Notes: generated from the sequence alone by a model not told the origin. A stretch of 64,000 nucleotides of DNA from Sphingomonas sp. (GCF_004799495.1 NZ_SSMY01000012.1:62001-126000), one strand, 5' to 3'; shown: positions 38,058 to 47,647, counted from the first letter of the stretch. Made by a program: numbers and translations.

Positions 38058-38375
38058 ATGCTGGGAGCAATCCTGTTGATGATGCAATCGGCGCTGCCCA
38101 GCCCGGCGCCACTGCCTGTCACCGGCCCGGTCTTGCCCAAGGCGCTACGCGTGACCGCGCGTTGCGACCCGTCGGGCGACGACATCGTCATTTGCGGCAA
38201 GACCGATCCCGACCAGTACCGCCTCCGCCCGCTTGGCCCGCCGCCCGGCGGCAAGCCGCTCCCGCCGATGACCGCGAAGCTCGGCAACGGCACGATCGAC
38301 GGTCGCGCGAAAGAGCATTGCGTCGGCGGGTTCTGCGCGCCCGCCGCAGTGGTGACTTTCAAGGTCCCGTTCTAG
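38058..38375 (+). CDS. Small secreted protein with DIVICG motif (unknown function)
   Basis: 105 residues. ATG 38058 follows GGGAG and gives a short hydrophobic N-terminus (MLGAILLMMQSALPSP), a probable weak signal peptide. Then comes ARCDPSGDDIVICGKTDPDQYRLRPL; the C...DDIV-CG...YRL pattern recurs in many small sphingomonad exported proteins that I have seen, none of known function. Two more cysteines (HCVGGFC) near the end suggest disulfides. Convergent with recN, sharing CTAG as both stops. Confidence 0.6.
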   Translation: MLGAILLMMQSALPSPAPLPVTGPVLPKALRVTARCDPSGDDIVICGKTDPDQYRLRPLGPPPGGKPLPPMTAKLGNGTIDGRAKEHCVGGFCAPAAVVTFKVPF

Positions 38376-40036
38376 GCCGCTTCCAGCAATCGTTCGGCTT
38401 GCGCGCGCGCTTCGTCGGTGATCGTCGCGCCCGACAGCATGCGCGCGATTTCCTCGCGGCGCTCGGCCTCGTCGAGCGCATGGACGCCAGTGCGCGTGAC
38501 GGTGCCGTCGCTCGATTTGGCGATGAAGAAATGCCCGCTCCCGCGCGCCGCGACTTGCGGGCTGTGCGTCACGACGAGCACCTGCGTGCGCTCGGCCAGC
38601 CGCGCCAGCCGCTCGCCGATCGCGCTTGCGACCGCACCGCCGACGCCGCGATCGATCTCGTCGAAGATCATCGTCGCCGCACCGCCTTCTTCCGCCAGCG
38701 CGACCTTGAGCGCGAGGATGAAGCGCGACAATTCACCCCCCGACGCAATCTTGGTCAGACCGGCGAATGGCGCGCCCGGATTGGTCGAAATCTCGAACTC
38801 GACGCGGTCGCGCCCGGCCGCGCTCCATTGCTCCTCGGCGAGCGGCGCGACCACGGTGCGGAACCGCGCGGCGTCGAGCTTAAGCGGGGCGAGTTCGCTC
38901 GCGACCGCCGCGTCGAGTCGCGTAGCTGCGATGTGGCGCTCGGCCGACAGCGCGTCGGCGGCTTTCTCATAGTCCGAGCGCGTCGTGGCCACTTTGGCTT
39001 CGAGCGCGGCGATCCCCTCCTCGCCCGCATTCAACCGCTCGAGCTTGCCGCGCAATTCATCGGCCAATTCGGCAAGGTCATCAGGCTGAACGCGATGCTT
39101 GCGCGCGAGGCCGCGCAAGTCGAACAGCCGCTCTTCATCGGACTCCAGCTGGGACGGTTCGAACCACAAGGCAGCGCGCGCTTCCTTCATCCGGTCCTCG
39201 GCGACCGCGCCTTCGATCACCGCGCGGTCGATCGCCGCGAGGGCATCGGCGAGCGCGGGATGCGCATCGGCGATCCGTTCGAGCACGCGCGCCGCCTGGC
39301 GCAGCCGCGACAGCCCGCCATCGGACCCTTCGAGATAGGTGTCGATCGCCGCGAGGTCGTCGGCGATCTTCTCCGCGCGCTGCATAGTGCGGCGGCGGTC
39401 GGCGAGCGTCTCTTCCTCGCCCGGCTCGGGCGCGAACGCGGCGAGTTCGCCGACCGCATGCTCGAGCCATTCGCGGTCGCGCTGCGCGGTCTCGATCTCG
39501 GCGCGCGCGGCGGCCAGCGCGCCTTCCGCCGCGCGCCACGCCGCATGCGCCGTTGCCGTCGCGGTCGCCTGGGTCCGCCCGAACGCATCGAGCAGCGCGC
39601 GATGCCCGGTAGGCGCAAGCAGCCCGCGGTCGTCGTGCTGGCCGTGCACTTCGACCAGATGCTGGGCGAGGTCGCGAAGCAGCCCCGCCGACGCGGGCTG
39701 GTCGTTGACGAAGCCGCGGCTGCCGCCATCGGCCTTGACGATCCGCCGCATGATCAGCGGCTCGCCGGGATCGATGTCGAAGCCATTGTCGCAAAGCAAC
39801 GCGGCGAGCGGGCCATCGGCGTGCGGCGTGTCGAAGCTCGCGGTGACCACCGCCTGCGCGGCGCCCTGCCGCACCAGCCCGCTGTCGGCGCGGCTCCCGA
39901 GCGCGAGGCCGAGCGCGTCGAGCAGGATCGACTTGCCCGCGCCCGTCTCGCCGGTCAGCACGCCGAGGCCGCCGTCGAACTCGAGCTCGAGCGCTTCGAT
40001 CAGCACGACGTCACGAATGGCGAGCGCGGTCAGCAT
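38372..40036 (-). CDS. recN: DNA repair protein RecN
   Basis: 554 residues, SMC-like ATPase of double-strand-break repair. N-terminal Walker A GETGAGKSILLDALGLALG at about residue 31-49, coiled-coil arms in the middle (Ala/Glu/Arg-rich, about 150-350), and the C-terminal signature SGGELSRFILALK followed by Walker B MIFDEIDRGVGG and VVTHSPQVAARG. ATG 40036. Downstream of bamD on the same strand with a 55-base gap, a conserved neighbourhood in alphaproteobacteria. Confidence 0.96.
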   Translation of the reverse strand: MLTALAIRDVVLIEALELEFDGGLGVLTGETGAGKSILLDALGLALGSRADSGLVRQGAAQAVVTASFDTPHADGPLAALLCDNGFDIDPGEPLIMRRIVKADGGSRGFVNDQPASAGLLRDLAQHLVEVHGQHDDRGLLAPTGHRALLDAFGRTQATATATAHAAWRAAEGALAAARAEIETAQRDREWLEHAVGELAAFAPEPGEEETLADRRRTMQRAEKIADDLAAIDTYLEGSDGGLSRLRQAARVLERIADAHPALADALAAIDRAVIEGAVAEDRMKEARAALWFEPSQLESDEERLFDLRGLARKHRVQPDDLAELADELRGKLERLNAGEEGIAALEAKVATTRSDYEKAADALSAERHIAATRLDAAVASELAPLKLDAARFRTVVAPLAEEQWSAAGRDRVEFEISTNPGAPFAGLTKIASGGELSRFILALKVALAEEGGAATMIFDEIDRGVGGAVASAIGERLARLAERTQVLVVTHSPQVAARGSGHFFIAKSSDGTVTRTGVHALDEAERREEIARMLSGATITDEARAQAERLLEAA

Positions 40037-40091
40037 CGCGCTTTCCTTAACGGCAAAGCCGCCGCCGGGTCATCCCTTAGTTGAGTGGGCC

Positions 40092-41036
40092 TTACTTGGG
40101 CTTGCTGCCAGCGCCGCCGGTGTTGCTGGTACCGGTCGAATCGGAGCCTTGATCCTTCGGCGCGACACCGGGCGTGCCCGGCGCGATCGGCTGCGCATCC
40201 TTGAGCCCGACCGGCATCGGCAACTCGCCCGCGGCAAGCGGCGCGGCGGGCTTCCAAGGATGATCCTCCATCAGCTTGTACGCGTGCTTGTACCAGTCGG
40301 TGCCGGGGTAATTGGCGCCGAGTACCGCCGCCGCCTTCTGCGCTTCCTCGGGCACGCCCAGCGCGAGATAGGTTTCGGTCAGCCGCATCAGCGCTTCGGG
40401 AATATGCGTCGTGGTCTGGTACTGATCGACGACCGTGCGGAAGCGCAGCGTCGCCGCAAGCCACTGCCCGCGCGTTTCGTAGAACCGGCCGATCTCCATT
40501 TCCTTGCCGGCCAGATGGTCGCGCACCAGGTCCATCTTCAGCCGCGCATCAGACGCATATTTTGAATTGGGATAGCGGCGGACCAGCTCGCCGAGCGCGT
40601 CCATCGCCTGCGTGGTGATCTTCTGGTCGCGCGTCACGTCGGCGATCTGCTCGTAATAGCCCAGCGCGACGAGGTAATAAGCGTACGGCGCGTCGCGGTT
40701 GCCCGGGTGGACCGAAATGAAGCGCTGCGCCGACTGGATCGACTCGGTGTAGCTTTGATCCATGTAATAGCTGAACGCGCTCATCAGCTGCGAACGGCGC
40801 GCCCAGATCGAGTAGGGATGCTGGCGCTCGACCTCATCGAACAAGATGGCAGCCTGCTTGTACTGGCCCTGATCGAGCCGGCGCTTGGCGAGCGAATAGA
40901 GCGTGCCGACGTCGCGGGCGATATAGGGCACGTCGCCTTTCTTCAGGCCGCCGCCGCGGCCGGCGCACCCGGCGACGGGAATGGCAAGAGCAGCGATCAG
41001 CGCGAGGGCGAGCGGGCGGGACGGGATCATACGCAT
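40092..41036 (-). CDS. bamD: Outer membrane assembly lipoprotein BamD
   Basis: 314 residues. Lipobox IPVAGC with the lipidated Cys24, then tetratricopeptide-type helices: SLAKRRLDQGQYKQAAILFDEVERQHPYS, FSYYMDQSYTESIQSAQRFI, YYLVALGYYEQI and PNSKYASDARLKMDLVRD. Component of the BAM beta-barrel insertion complex. The C-terminal about 60 residues form a Pro/Gly/Ser-rich tail longer than in E. coli. ATG 41036 or 41030. Divergent from manA. Confidence 0.95.
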   Translation of the reverse strand: MRMIPSRPLALALIAALAIPVAGCAGRGGGLKKGDVPYIARDVGTLYSLAKRRLDQGQYKQAAILFDEVERQHPYSIWARRSQLMSAFSYYMDQSYTESIQSAQRFISVHPGNRDAPYAYYLVALGYYEQIADVTRDQKITTQAMDALGELVRRYPNSKYASDARLKMDLVRDHLAGKEMEIGRFYETRGQWLAATLRFRTVVDQYQTTTHIPEALMRLTETYLALGVPEEAQKAAAVLGANYPGTDWYKHAYKLMEDHPWKPAAPLAAGELPMPVGLKDAQPIAPGTPGVAPKDQGSDSTGTSNTGGAGSKPK

Positions 41037-41174
41037 GGAAAACGAGCCTTAGCCGAGGGGGACGCGTGCGAACAATGATTTTCGCTTGTGGCTTTTTCGC
41101 GGCACGCAATAACGGATCGCATCGCTTGGCCCACGCGTTGGCGCGGCGATCCAGACAGGAAAGAGCCGTTACCG

Positions 41175-41999
41175 ATGACCGCCACGTTGCTCGCTACCAA
41201 ACGCGTCGAAAAGCCGTGGGGGCGGCACGATCTGTGGCCGGGGTTCGACAACCCCGCGCCCGACGCGCCGCCGATCGGCGAAGTGTGGTTCCAGACCCCC
41301 GACGCCGGCACGCCCGACCTGCTGATCAAATATCTGTTCCCCGGCGAACGGCTGTCGGTGCAGGATCACCCGACCGACGAGGCGGCGCGGGAAGCGGGCT
41401 ATCCGCGCGGCAAGGACGAATGCTGGGTGATCCTGGCGGCCGACGCCGGCGCGACGATCGCAATGGGAACGAAGGAGCCGACGACGCGCGAGGCGCTGCG
41501 CAAGGGCGCGGAGGACGGGTCGATCGTCGACATGCTCGACTGGAAACCGGTAAAGGCGGGCGATTTCCTCTACTCGCCCGCGGGCACGATCCACGCGATC
41601 GGCGGCGGGATCACGCTGGTCGAGGTGCAGCAGAACGTCGACCTGACCTATCGCCTGTACGATTACGGCAGCGACCGCGAGTTGCATCTCGATCAGGGGC
41701 TGGCGATTGCCGATCCCAACCCGTTCACGCCCAAACCGATCGTCGGCGAGGTCAGCGAAGGGCGCACGATCCTGTGCGAGGGACCCAAGTTCGTGCTCGA
41801 ACGCTGGGCCGGGGGCGACCGCGAAGTGACGCTCCCCGACGGCGTGACGGGCTGGCTCACCCCATTGAAGGGAGAGGGCGTGGTCGACGGCGTTGCGTGG
41901 CGCGCGGGCGAATGCGTGACGGTGACGGGACGGGCGCACCTCCACGCAAGTGCGGGCAGCGATCTGTTGTTCGCCTATCCGGGCACCGAGCGGATTTAG
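41175..41999 (+). CDS. manA: Class I mannose-6-phosphate isomerase
   Basis: 274 residues, short cupin-type phosphomannose isomerase (type I, short form of the YvyI/Pmi kind). KPWGRHDLWPGF, LSVQDHPTDEAAREAGYPRGKDECWVIL (Zn ligands in QDHP and KDE), and GTIHAIGGGITLVEVQQNVDLTYRLYDYG cover the metal and catalytic sites. ATG 41175. Followed after 40 bases by a glycosyltransferase on the same strand, so it likely feeds GDP-mannose for surface polysaccharide. Confidence 0.88.
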   Translation: MTATLLATKRVEKPWGRHDLWPGFDNPAPDAPPIGEVWFQTPDAGTPDLLIKYLFPGERLSVQDHPTDEAAREAGYPRGKDECWVILAADAGATIAMGTKEPTTREALRKGAEDGSIVDMLDWKPVKAGDFLYSPAGTIHAIGGGITLVEVQQNVDLTYRLYDYGSDRELHLDQGLAIADPNPFTPKPIVGEVSEGRTILCEGPKFVLERWAGGDREVTLPDGVTGWLTPLKGEGVVDGVAWRAGECVTVTGRAHLHASAGSDLLFAYPGTERI

Positions 42000-42039
42000 G
42001 TTCGACCGCTATTAACCAACGCGCGCTAAGGAAGACGCT

Positions 42040-43236
42040 ATGCTGCGCGTCCTGACTCTGTCGACCCTGTTCCCCGACTCCACGCGGCGCAATTTCGGGG
42101 TGTTCGTCGAGCGCCAGACGCTGGGGCTCGCGGCGCACCCCGATGTCGAGTTGCGCGTCGTCGCCCCGATCGGCCTGCCCCCCTTTCCGCTCCCGCTGCG
42201 CGGACGCCACGCCAAGCTGGCCAAGGTACCGCTCGGCGAGCAGTGGAAGGGTATCGACGTCTATCGTCCACGTTTCCGGAGCGTTCCCGGCACGGCGGGG
42301 CGGTTTCACGCCGGCGCGCTAACCCGCGCGCTCGTGCCGTTACTCACCGACTTGCGGCGCGACTTTCCCTTCGACGTGATTGACGCGTCGTTCTTCTTTC
42401 CCGATGGCCCCGCGGCGGTCGCGCTCGGCAACCGCTTCGGCGTGCCGGTGTCGATCAAGGCACGCGGCAGCGATGTCCACCATTGGGGCATGGCGGCCGC
42501 GACCAGCGGCCAGGTCCGCGACGCCGGCCGCGCGGCCGACGGGCTGCTCGCGGTGTCGGCGGCGATGAAGCGCGACATGGTGGCGCTCGGCATGCCGGGC
42601 GAGCGGATCCGCGTCCACCGCACGGGGGTCGACCTCGGCCAGTTCGCGCCGCGCGACCGGGCGGCGGCCAAGGCAGCGCTGCACGTCGCCGGGCCGCTGG
42701 TCGTCTCGACCGGCGCGCTGATCGAGCGCAAGGGGCACGACATCGTCATCGAGGCGATCGCGGCATTGGCCAACACGACGCTGATCGTCGCCGGCGAGGG
42801 CGCCTACCGCCCGGCGCTCGAGGCGAAGATCGCCGCGCTCGGACTGGAGAACCGCGTCCGCCTGCTCGGTGCGGTACCGCACGCCGAGATGCCCGCGCTG
42901 CTCGCCGCCGCCGACGCAATGGCGCTGGCGTCGACCAACGAAGGCCTCGCCAACGCCTGGGTCGAAGCGCTGGCGTGCGGCACACCGGTTGTCATCCCCG
43001 ATGTCGGCGGCGCCGGCGAAGTGGTGACCGAGCGCGCGTTCGGGCGAATCGTCGGGCGCTCGGCCGCTGGTTTTGCCTCGGGAATCGCCGCGGTGCTCGC
43101 CGACCGTACGCCCGCCGCTACCGTGCGCGCGGGCGCCGAACGCTTCACCTGGGAAGCGAACACCGCCGGGTTGTACGAGCATCTGAAGGGGCTGGTTCAG
43201 CGGAACCGAACCCGACGAAACCCCTTTAGCGCTTAG
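42040..43236 (+). CDS. Glycosyltransferase family 4
   Basis: 398 residues, GT-B fold. N-terminal acceptor domain begins LRVLTLSTLFPDSTRRNFGVFVERQ; the donor domain has VSTGALIERKGHDIVIEAI, VRLLGAVPHAEMPALLAAADAMALAS and the EX7E motif in STNEGLANAWVEALACGTPVV. Donor and acceptor unknown; adjacency to manA suggests a mannose-containing polysaccharide. CTAAGGAAGACGCT precedes the ATG. Its last 11 bases overlap the convergent DUF3089 gene. Confidence 0.92.
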   Translation: MLRVLTLSTLFPDSTRRNFGVFVERQTLGLAAHPDVELRVVAPIGLPPFPLPLRGRHAKLAKVPLGEQWKGIDVYRPRFRSVPGTAGRFHAGALTRALVPLLTDLRRDFPFDVIDASFFFPDGPAAVALGNRFGVPVSIKARGSDVHHWGMAAATSGQVRDAGRAADGLLAVSAAMKRDMVALGMPGERIRVHRTGVDLGQFAPRDRAAAKAALHVAGPLVVSTGALIERKGHDIVIEAIAALANTTLIVAGEGAYRPALEAKIAALGLENRVRLLGAVPHAEMPALLAAADAMALASTNEGLANAWVEALACGTPVVIPDVGGAGEVVTERAFGRIVGRSAAGFASGIAAVLADRTPAATVRAGAERFTWEANTAGLYEHLKGLVQRNRTRRNPFSA

Positions 43237-44461
43237 GCTCCTTCATCGGAACGCCACGCCACGACGCCGCCTGATACTCGCTCAGGCTGACCAGATTGCC
43301 CATCTCGACCGGCATGTCGATCAGGTGGAGTCCCCAATCCTTGAGGATCGCGCCGTTGACCGTGACGTCGCCGACGATCGTGTCGGTGCGCGGGTCGGCG
43401 GGGTCGGCGTTGACCGTCACCGCGAGGTAGGTGAACCCGCCGTTCGACACGCATTCGGCGGAGATCAGCCCGGGGACCGACACGAACGGCGTGTTCACCG
43501 GCGCATTGTCGGTGGTCCACGGCCCCATCGGGGCACTGGCGAGCCCTGCGCCCTTGGCGCCGAAGATCGCGTCGGTCACCGCCTTGCCGCCGCCCAACGC
43601 CGCGGGATTGGTGCACGCCGCTACCATCCCAGGCATCTCGACCCGCGAGAAACGGCTGTTTGCCGGCGGGGGCGAATCGGCGCGGAAGGTCGTGTAGGTC
43701 ACGACGCAGCCGAATTGCTGCATCGACTTGCACAATTTGACGCGCTGGAAGTCGCCGCCGACATCGCCGCCCGGCGGCACCGCGACATTGGTGCCGATCA
43801 GGTATGCCGCAATCAGCTTGCGCCGCATGTCGGGGTCTTTTTCGATCACGCCGGCGACCAGCTGCTTGAGGATGCCGGCGCCCTGGCTGTGCCCGATCAG
43901 CACGACGCCACGGCCGGCATTGTCGCGCTTCAGGTAATCGTACCACGCCGCCTCGACGTCGAGATAGGCGAGCTTGCGGTCGGCGGCGGTCGCCTTGCCC
44001 GCCATCACGTCGCGCAGCGCGGTCAGCGTGACCTGGCGGTACATCGGAGCGAAGACGCGGCATTTCGAGGTGAAGCGCGCGGCTTGCGAGGCCGCGACCT
44101 GTTTTTCCTCGGGGCCGATGTTGAGGTCGCTGTTCGGGCTGGGGTCGAGCGACACGGTCGGATAGACGTAGAAACAGTCGTACAGCGGCGCCGGCTCGGC
44201 CCGGAACTTGACGACCTTTGCCTTGCCGTTGGCGGCGATCACGGTGACGTTCTGGTCGACCGCGCAGGCGTCCTGCCGGCCGGGACGGCACAGCCACGCG
44301 GCATCGGTGTTGTAATCGGGCGCGGGGATCGGCGCGAAGACTTGCGGCGGTGCGGCGGGAGCAGCCATCGGGGCGACGGGTGCGGGCGGCGCGGCAGGCG
44401 TCGTCTGCGCGGCGGTCGGTGCAGCGGCCAGCAAGGCAGCGGTCGTCAGCAGGTATTTCAT
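43226..44461 (-). CDS. DUF3089 alpha/beta-hydrolase-like secreted protein
   Basis: 411 residues with an Ala/Thr-rich signal peptide (MKYLLTTAALLAAAPTAAQ) and a Pro/Ala linker. DUF3089 features are clear: DCFYVYPTVSLD, CRVFAPMYRQVTL and VVLIGHSQGAGILKQL, with the nucleophile serine in GHSQG, then AYLIGTNV. A lipase/esterase-type periplasmic enzyme is likely; the substrate is unknown. ATG 44461. Convergent with the glycosyltransferase. Confidence 0.87.
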   Translation of the reverse strand: MKYLLTTAALLAAAPTAAQTTPAAPPAPVAPMAAPAAPPQVFAPIPAPDYNTDAAWLCRPGRQDACAVDQNVTVIAANGKAKVVKFRAEPAPLYDCFYVYPTVSLDPSPNSDLNIGPEEKQVAASQAARFTSKCRVFAPMYRQVTLTALRDVMAGKATAADRKLAYLDVEAAWYDYLKRDNAGRGVVLIGHSQGAGILKQLVAGVIEKDPDMRRKLIAAYLIGTNVAVPPGGDVGGDFQRVKLCKSMQQFGCVVTYTTFRADSPPPANSRFSRVEMPGMVAACTNPAALGGGKAVTDAIFGAKGAGLASAPMGPWTTDNAPVNTPFVSVPGLISAECVSNGGFTYLAVTVNADPADPRTDTIVGDVTVNGAILKDWGLHLIDMPVEMGNLVSLSEYQAASWRGVPMKEPKR

Positions 44462-44528
44462 CGATGCTCTCCCCCCGATCGGATTCGAACGCTAGCGTAT
44501 CCGCCCGCGCGCAGGGATCAAGAGGGTG

Positions 44529-44897
44529 CTAGATCGGATAGAAAGCGCCGACGACCCAGCGCCCTTCGCTGCGCAGCATGCCCCAGGCGCGCGCGGCGGC
44601 GCGGCTATCCATCGCCTCGACGCCGATCCGCCGCGCTTCGAGCGCGCGCGCCAGGGAGAGCGGCGGGCGGACGAGCGTCGCGCCGGTGCCGAGCAGAACG
44701 AACTCGGGCGGCGGGTCGAGACTCAGCAACGGGGCCAGCGCCGCCTCATCGAGCGCGTCGAGCGGCGGCGGCGTCCAGGCGTCGGCGCGCAGCGGCGTGA
44801 TCGCGAGCGCGCGATAGATGTTGTCGTCGACGCGGAACCCGGCGGGCGACATCCCGCTGACGACCGGCCCGTCGGCGCGGTCGCGGTCCATTCTCAT
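44529..44897 (-). CDS. Mth938-like domain protein (DUF498 family)
   Basis: 122 residues. The arrangement of FVLLGTGATLVRPPLSLARALEARRIGVEAMDSRAAARAW matches the Mth938/NDUFAF3-like fold. In alphaproteobacteria this gene regularly follows secF, as here (13 bases downstream), so it probably belongs to the yajC-secD-secF transcript. Molecular function is not established. ATG 44897 or 44891. Confidence 0.87.
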   Translation of the reverse strand: MRMDRDRADGPVVSGMSPAGFRVDDNIYRALAITPLRADAWTPPPLDALDEAALAPLLSLDPPPEFVLLGTGATLVRPPLSLARALEARRIGVEAMDSRAAARAWGMLRSEGRWVVGAFYPI

Positions 44898-44910
44898 CTA
44901 GCCGCCCGCA

Positions 44911-45876
44911 TCAGACTCGCTCGGCGCCCGCGATCCCCGCCTTGGCGGGCTTGTCCGACGTCGCGACCGGCTCGGCGCGGAGACCAAGCGTGATGAGCAG
45001 CGACGACGAGACGTAGATCGACGAATAGGTCCCGACGAACACGCCCAGGATCATCGCCGCGGTGAAGCCACGCAGCACGTGCCCGCCGAAGATCAGCAGC
45101 GAGAACAACGCGAGCAGGATCGTCAGCGAGGTCATCACGGTGCGCGGCAGTGTCTCGTTGACCGACAGGTTGATGATCTCGCGCATGTCCATCTTGCGGT
45201 ATCGGCGCATATTCTCGCGGATGCGGTCGTCGATCACGATCTTGTCGTTGATCGAATAGCCGATGATGGTCAGCACCGCCGCGACGATGTTGAGGTCGAA
45301 TTCGAACTGGGTCAGCGCGAAGAAGCCCATCGTCATCAGCACATCGTGCATGATCGCGACCCCGGTCGACACGCCGAATTGCCATTCGAAGCGGAAGATC
45401 GCGAACAGACAGATGCCGATCACGGCGAGCACGACCGCGAGCACGCCGTTGCGCACCAGCTCGCCCGAAACCTTGCCCGACACGGTCGATTGCCGCTGGA
45501 AGCTCGATCCCGGGAAGTCCTTGGCCAGTTCGTTGGTGACCTTGGTCACCGCGACGTTGGTCAGATCCTCGCCCTTCGGCCCCTTTTGCACGGGCAGGCG
45601 AACCGACAGACGATTGGGGTCGCCGAGCTGCTGCAATTGCGCTTCGCCCAAGCCCAGCCGATCGACCGAGCCACGCACCCTGTCGAGCCCGGGCGGCGTC
45701 GCAAACTTGTATTCGATCATCAGCCCACCGGCGAAATCGACCCCCATGTTGAGGCCCTTCAACGGCACCAGCGCGATCGCCGCCAGCGTCAGCAGCGCGG
45801 TCAGCCCGAACGCCCAGTAGCGCAGCCGGACGAAGTCGATATTGGTGTTGTCGGGAACGATCTTGAGCAGGCGCAT
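44911..45876 (-). CDS. secF: Protein translocase subunit SecF
   Basis: 321 residues with six membrane helices. LNMGVDFAGGLMIEYKF near the N-terminus is the FGG signature region, a periplasmic domain follows, and VAIMHDVLMTMGFFAL, IIGYSINDKIVIDDRIREN and TLPRTVMTSLTILLALFSL mark the RND-like membrane core. Works with SecD and YajC to drive late stages of Sec export using the proton gradient. ATG 45876 has no good Shine-Dalgarno; a paired-hairpin repeat occupies the 103-base gap from secD. Confidence 0.96.
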   Translation of the reverse strand: MRLLKIVPDNTNIDFVRLRYWAFGLTALLTLAAIALVPLKGLNMGVDFAGGLMIEYKFATPPGLDRVRGSVDRLGLGEAQLQQLGDPNRLSVRLPVQKGPKGEDLTNVAVTKVTNELAKDFPGSSFQRQSTVSGKVSGELVRNGVLAVVLAVIGICLFAIFRFEWQFGVSTGVAIMHDVLMTMGFFALTQFEFDLNIVAAVLTIIGYSINDKIVIDDRIRENMRRYRKMDMREIINLSVNETLPRTVMTSLTILLALFSLLIFGGHVLRGFTAAMILGVFVGTYSSIYVSSSLLITLGLRAEPVATSDKPAKAGIAGAERV

Positions 45877-45885
45877 GATTAACCC

Positions 45886-45966
45886 GTCACCCCAGCGAAA
45901 GCTGGGGTCTTTCCATTGCAAAGCGCGCCCTCACGGCACGAGATTCCAGCTTGCGCTGGAATGACG
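45886..45966. repeat. Paired-hairpin intergenic repeat (REPIN-like), copy 3, between secD and secF
   Basis: Arm one is CCCCAGCGAAAGCTGGGG (45890-45907), preceded by GTCA; arm two is ATTCCAGCTTGCGCTGGAAT (45943-45962), followed by GACGAG. The GTCACCCC(A/G)GC start is shared with copy 5. It splits the secD-secF operon. Confidence 0.82.
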
Positions 45967-45979
45967 AGGAAGGGGGCGG

Positions 45980-47647
45980 TCATATGTTTATCGTCTGCGG
46001 ACGGTTCTTCCGCAGCCAGAGGACGACGAGCATCCGGGTGAACGTCACCGCGGTGAACACCGAGGTCGCGATGCCGATCAGCAGCACGACCGCGAAACCC
46101 TTCACCGGGCCCGAGCCGAGCAGGAACATGATCACGCCCGAAATGGCGTGAGTCATATTGGCCTCGAAGATCGTGCGGCTGGCTTCCTTGTAGCCGAGCT
46201 CGACCGCCTGGACGACGCTCCGCCCCCGCCGCCGCTCTTCGCGGATGCGTTCGTTGATCAGCACGTTGGCGTCGACCGCGGTGCCGATCGTCAGCACGAA
46301 ACCGGCGATGCCGGGCAAGGTCAGCGTCCCGTTGATCAGCGCGAGCACGCCCATGATCACCATCACGTTGATGACCACCGCCCAGTTCGCATAGATGCCG
46401 AACCGCCCGTAGGTCACGAGCATGAACAGCACGACCAGCACGACGGCGATGATCGAGGCCTTGATGCCGGCGTTGATCGAATCCTTGCCGAGGTCGGGGC
46501 CGACGCTCGATTCCTCGACCACCTTGAGCGCGACGGGCAACGCGCCCGACTTGAGCTGGATCGCCAGGTCGTTCGAGGCCTTGGCATCGAACCCGCCGGT
46601 GATTCGGCCGCTGCCGCCCAGAATCGGCGTTTCGATTCTAGGTGCCGAGATCACGCTATTATCCAGGATGATCGCGAACGGCCGCGTGACGTTGGCCTGA
46701 GTCACTTTGGCGAAATTGCGCCCGCCTTCGGTGTCGAACTGGAATCCGACCGCCCAGGCGCCGGGATTGTCCGAATCGGTTTCGGCGCGCGCGTCGGTCA
46801 AATTCTTGCCGGTGATGATCGCTTCGTCGCGGACCGCGATAACGGGCGTACCAGCGGATAACGCGACCTTGGGGTCGTTCGCCGACGGCATCGGCTGCGT
46901 CAGCTTACCGATATAGGGAGCACCAATCCGCGCGCCTTCGGGATAGGGCAGGATCACGTCGCCGATCGGCGCGATGCCCTTGGCCAGCTGCGCCGGATCC
47001 GCGTTGATATCGACCAGCTTGAACTCGAGCTTGGCGGTCTTGCCGAGCAGCGCCTTGAGCGCGGTCGGATCCTGCAAGCCCGGCACCTGCACGACGATGC
47101 GGGTCGAGCCCTGCTTGATGATCGTCGGCTCGCGCGTGCCGAGCGCGTCGATCCGGCGGCGGACCACTTCGGTCGCGCCGTCCATCGCGCCGTCGATCGC
47201 GGCGTCGATCCCCGCCTTGGTCTGGGTGAGCACGAACTGGGTGGAGTTGACGACGGCGATATCCCAGTCGCGCTGCCCGGTGGTGCCGACGCCGTTGGTC
47301 TTTTGGCTCAGCAACTGGCGCGCATCCTCAAGCCGCGCCACGTCGCGCAGCATGAAGGTCAATTGATTGCCGCTGAGCTTGATCTCGCCGATCTCGATCT
47401 TGGCGCGGCGCATGTCGGTCGCGACCTCGGCCTTCTTTTGCTTCAGCCGCTGCGCGATCAGGTCGTCGGTATCGGCCTCTAGCAGCAAGTAGCTGCCGCC
47501 TGCGAGATCGAGCCCGAGATTGATGCGCGGATGGACCGGCCAGTTCGCGACCGTGCTTTCGGGCAGGAAGCTCGGAATGGCGAGCGCGCACAATGCGGCC
47601 AGGAGGCCGATGATCGACAGCACCTTCCAGCGCGGGAAATCGAGCAT
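45980..47647 (-). CDS. secD: Protein translocase subunit SecD
   Basis: 555 residues. First helix, then INLGLDLAGGSYLLLEADT (the D-box region), a large periplasmic part with VRRRIDALGTREPTI, and the membrane core with YGRFGIYANWAVVINVMVIMG, LPGIAGFVLTIGTAVDANVLINERIREE and FTRMLVVLW near the end. Coupled to yajC by a TGATG junction at 47647. The order yajC-secD-secF is standard. Confidence 0.96.
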   Translation of the reverse strand: MLDFPRWKVLSIIGLLAALCALAIPSFLPESTVANWPVHPRINLGLDLAGGSYLLLEADTDDLIAQRLKQKKAEVATDMRRAKIEIGEIKLSGNQLTFMLRDVARLEDARQLLSQKTNGVGTTGQRDWDIAVVNSTQFVLTQTKAGIDAAIDGAMDGATEVVRRRIDALGTREPTIIKQGSTRIVVQVPGLQDPTALKALLGKTAKLEFKLVDINADPAQLAKGIAPIGDVILPYPEGARIGAPYIGKLTQPMPSANDPKVALSAGTPVIAVRDEAIITGKNLTDARAETDSDNPGAWAVGFQFDTEGGRNFAKVTQANVTRPFAIILDNSVISAPRIETPILGGSGRITGGFDAKASNDLAIQLKSGALPVALKVVEESSVGPDLGKDSINAGIKASIIAVVLVVLFMLVTYGRFGIYANWAVVINVMVIMGVLALINGTLTLPGIAGFVLTIGTAVDANVLINERIREERRRGRSVVQAVELGYKEASRTIFEANMTHAISGVIMFLLGSGPVKGFAVVLLIGIATSVFTAVTFTRMLVVLWLRKNRPQTINI

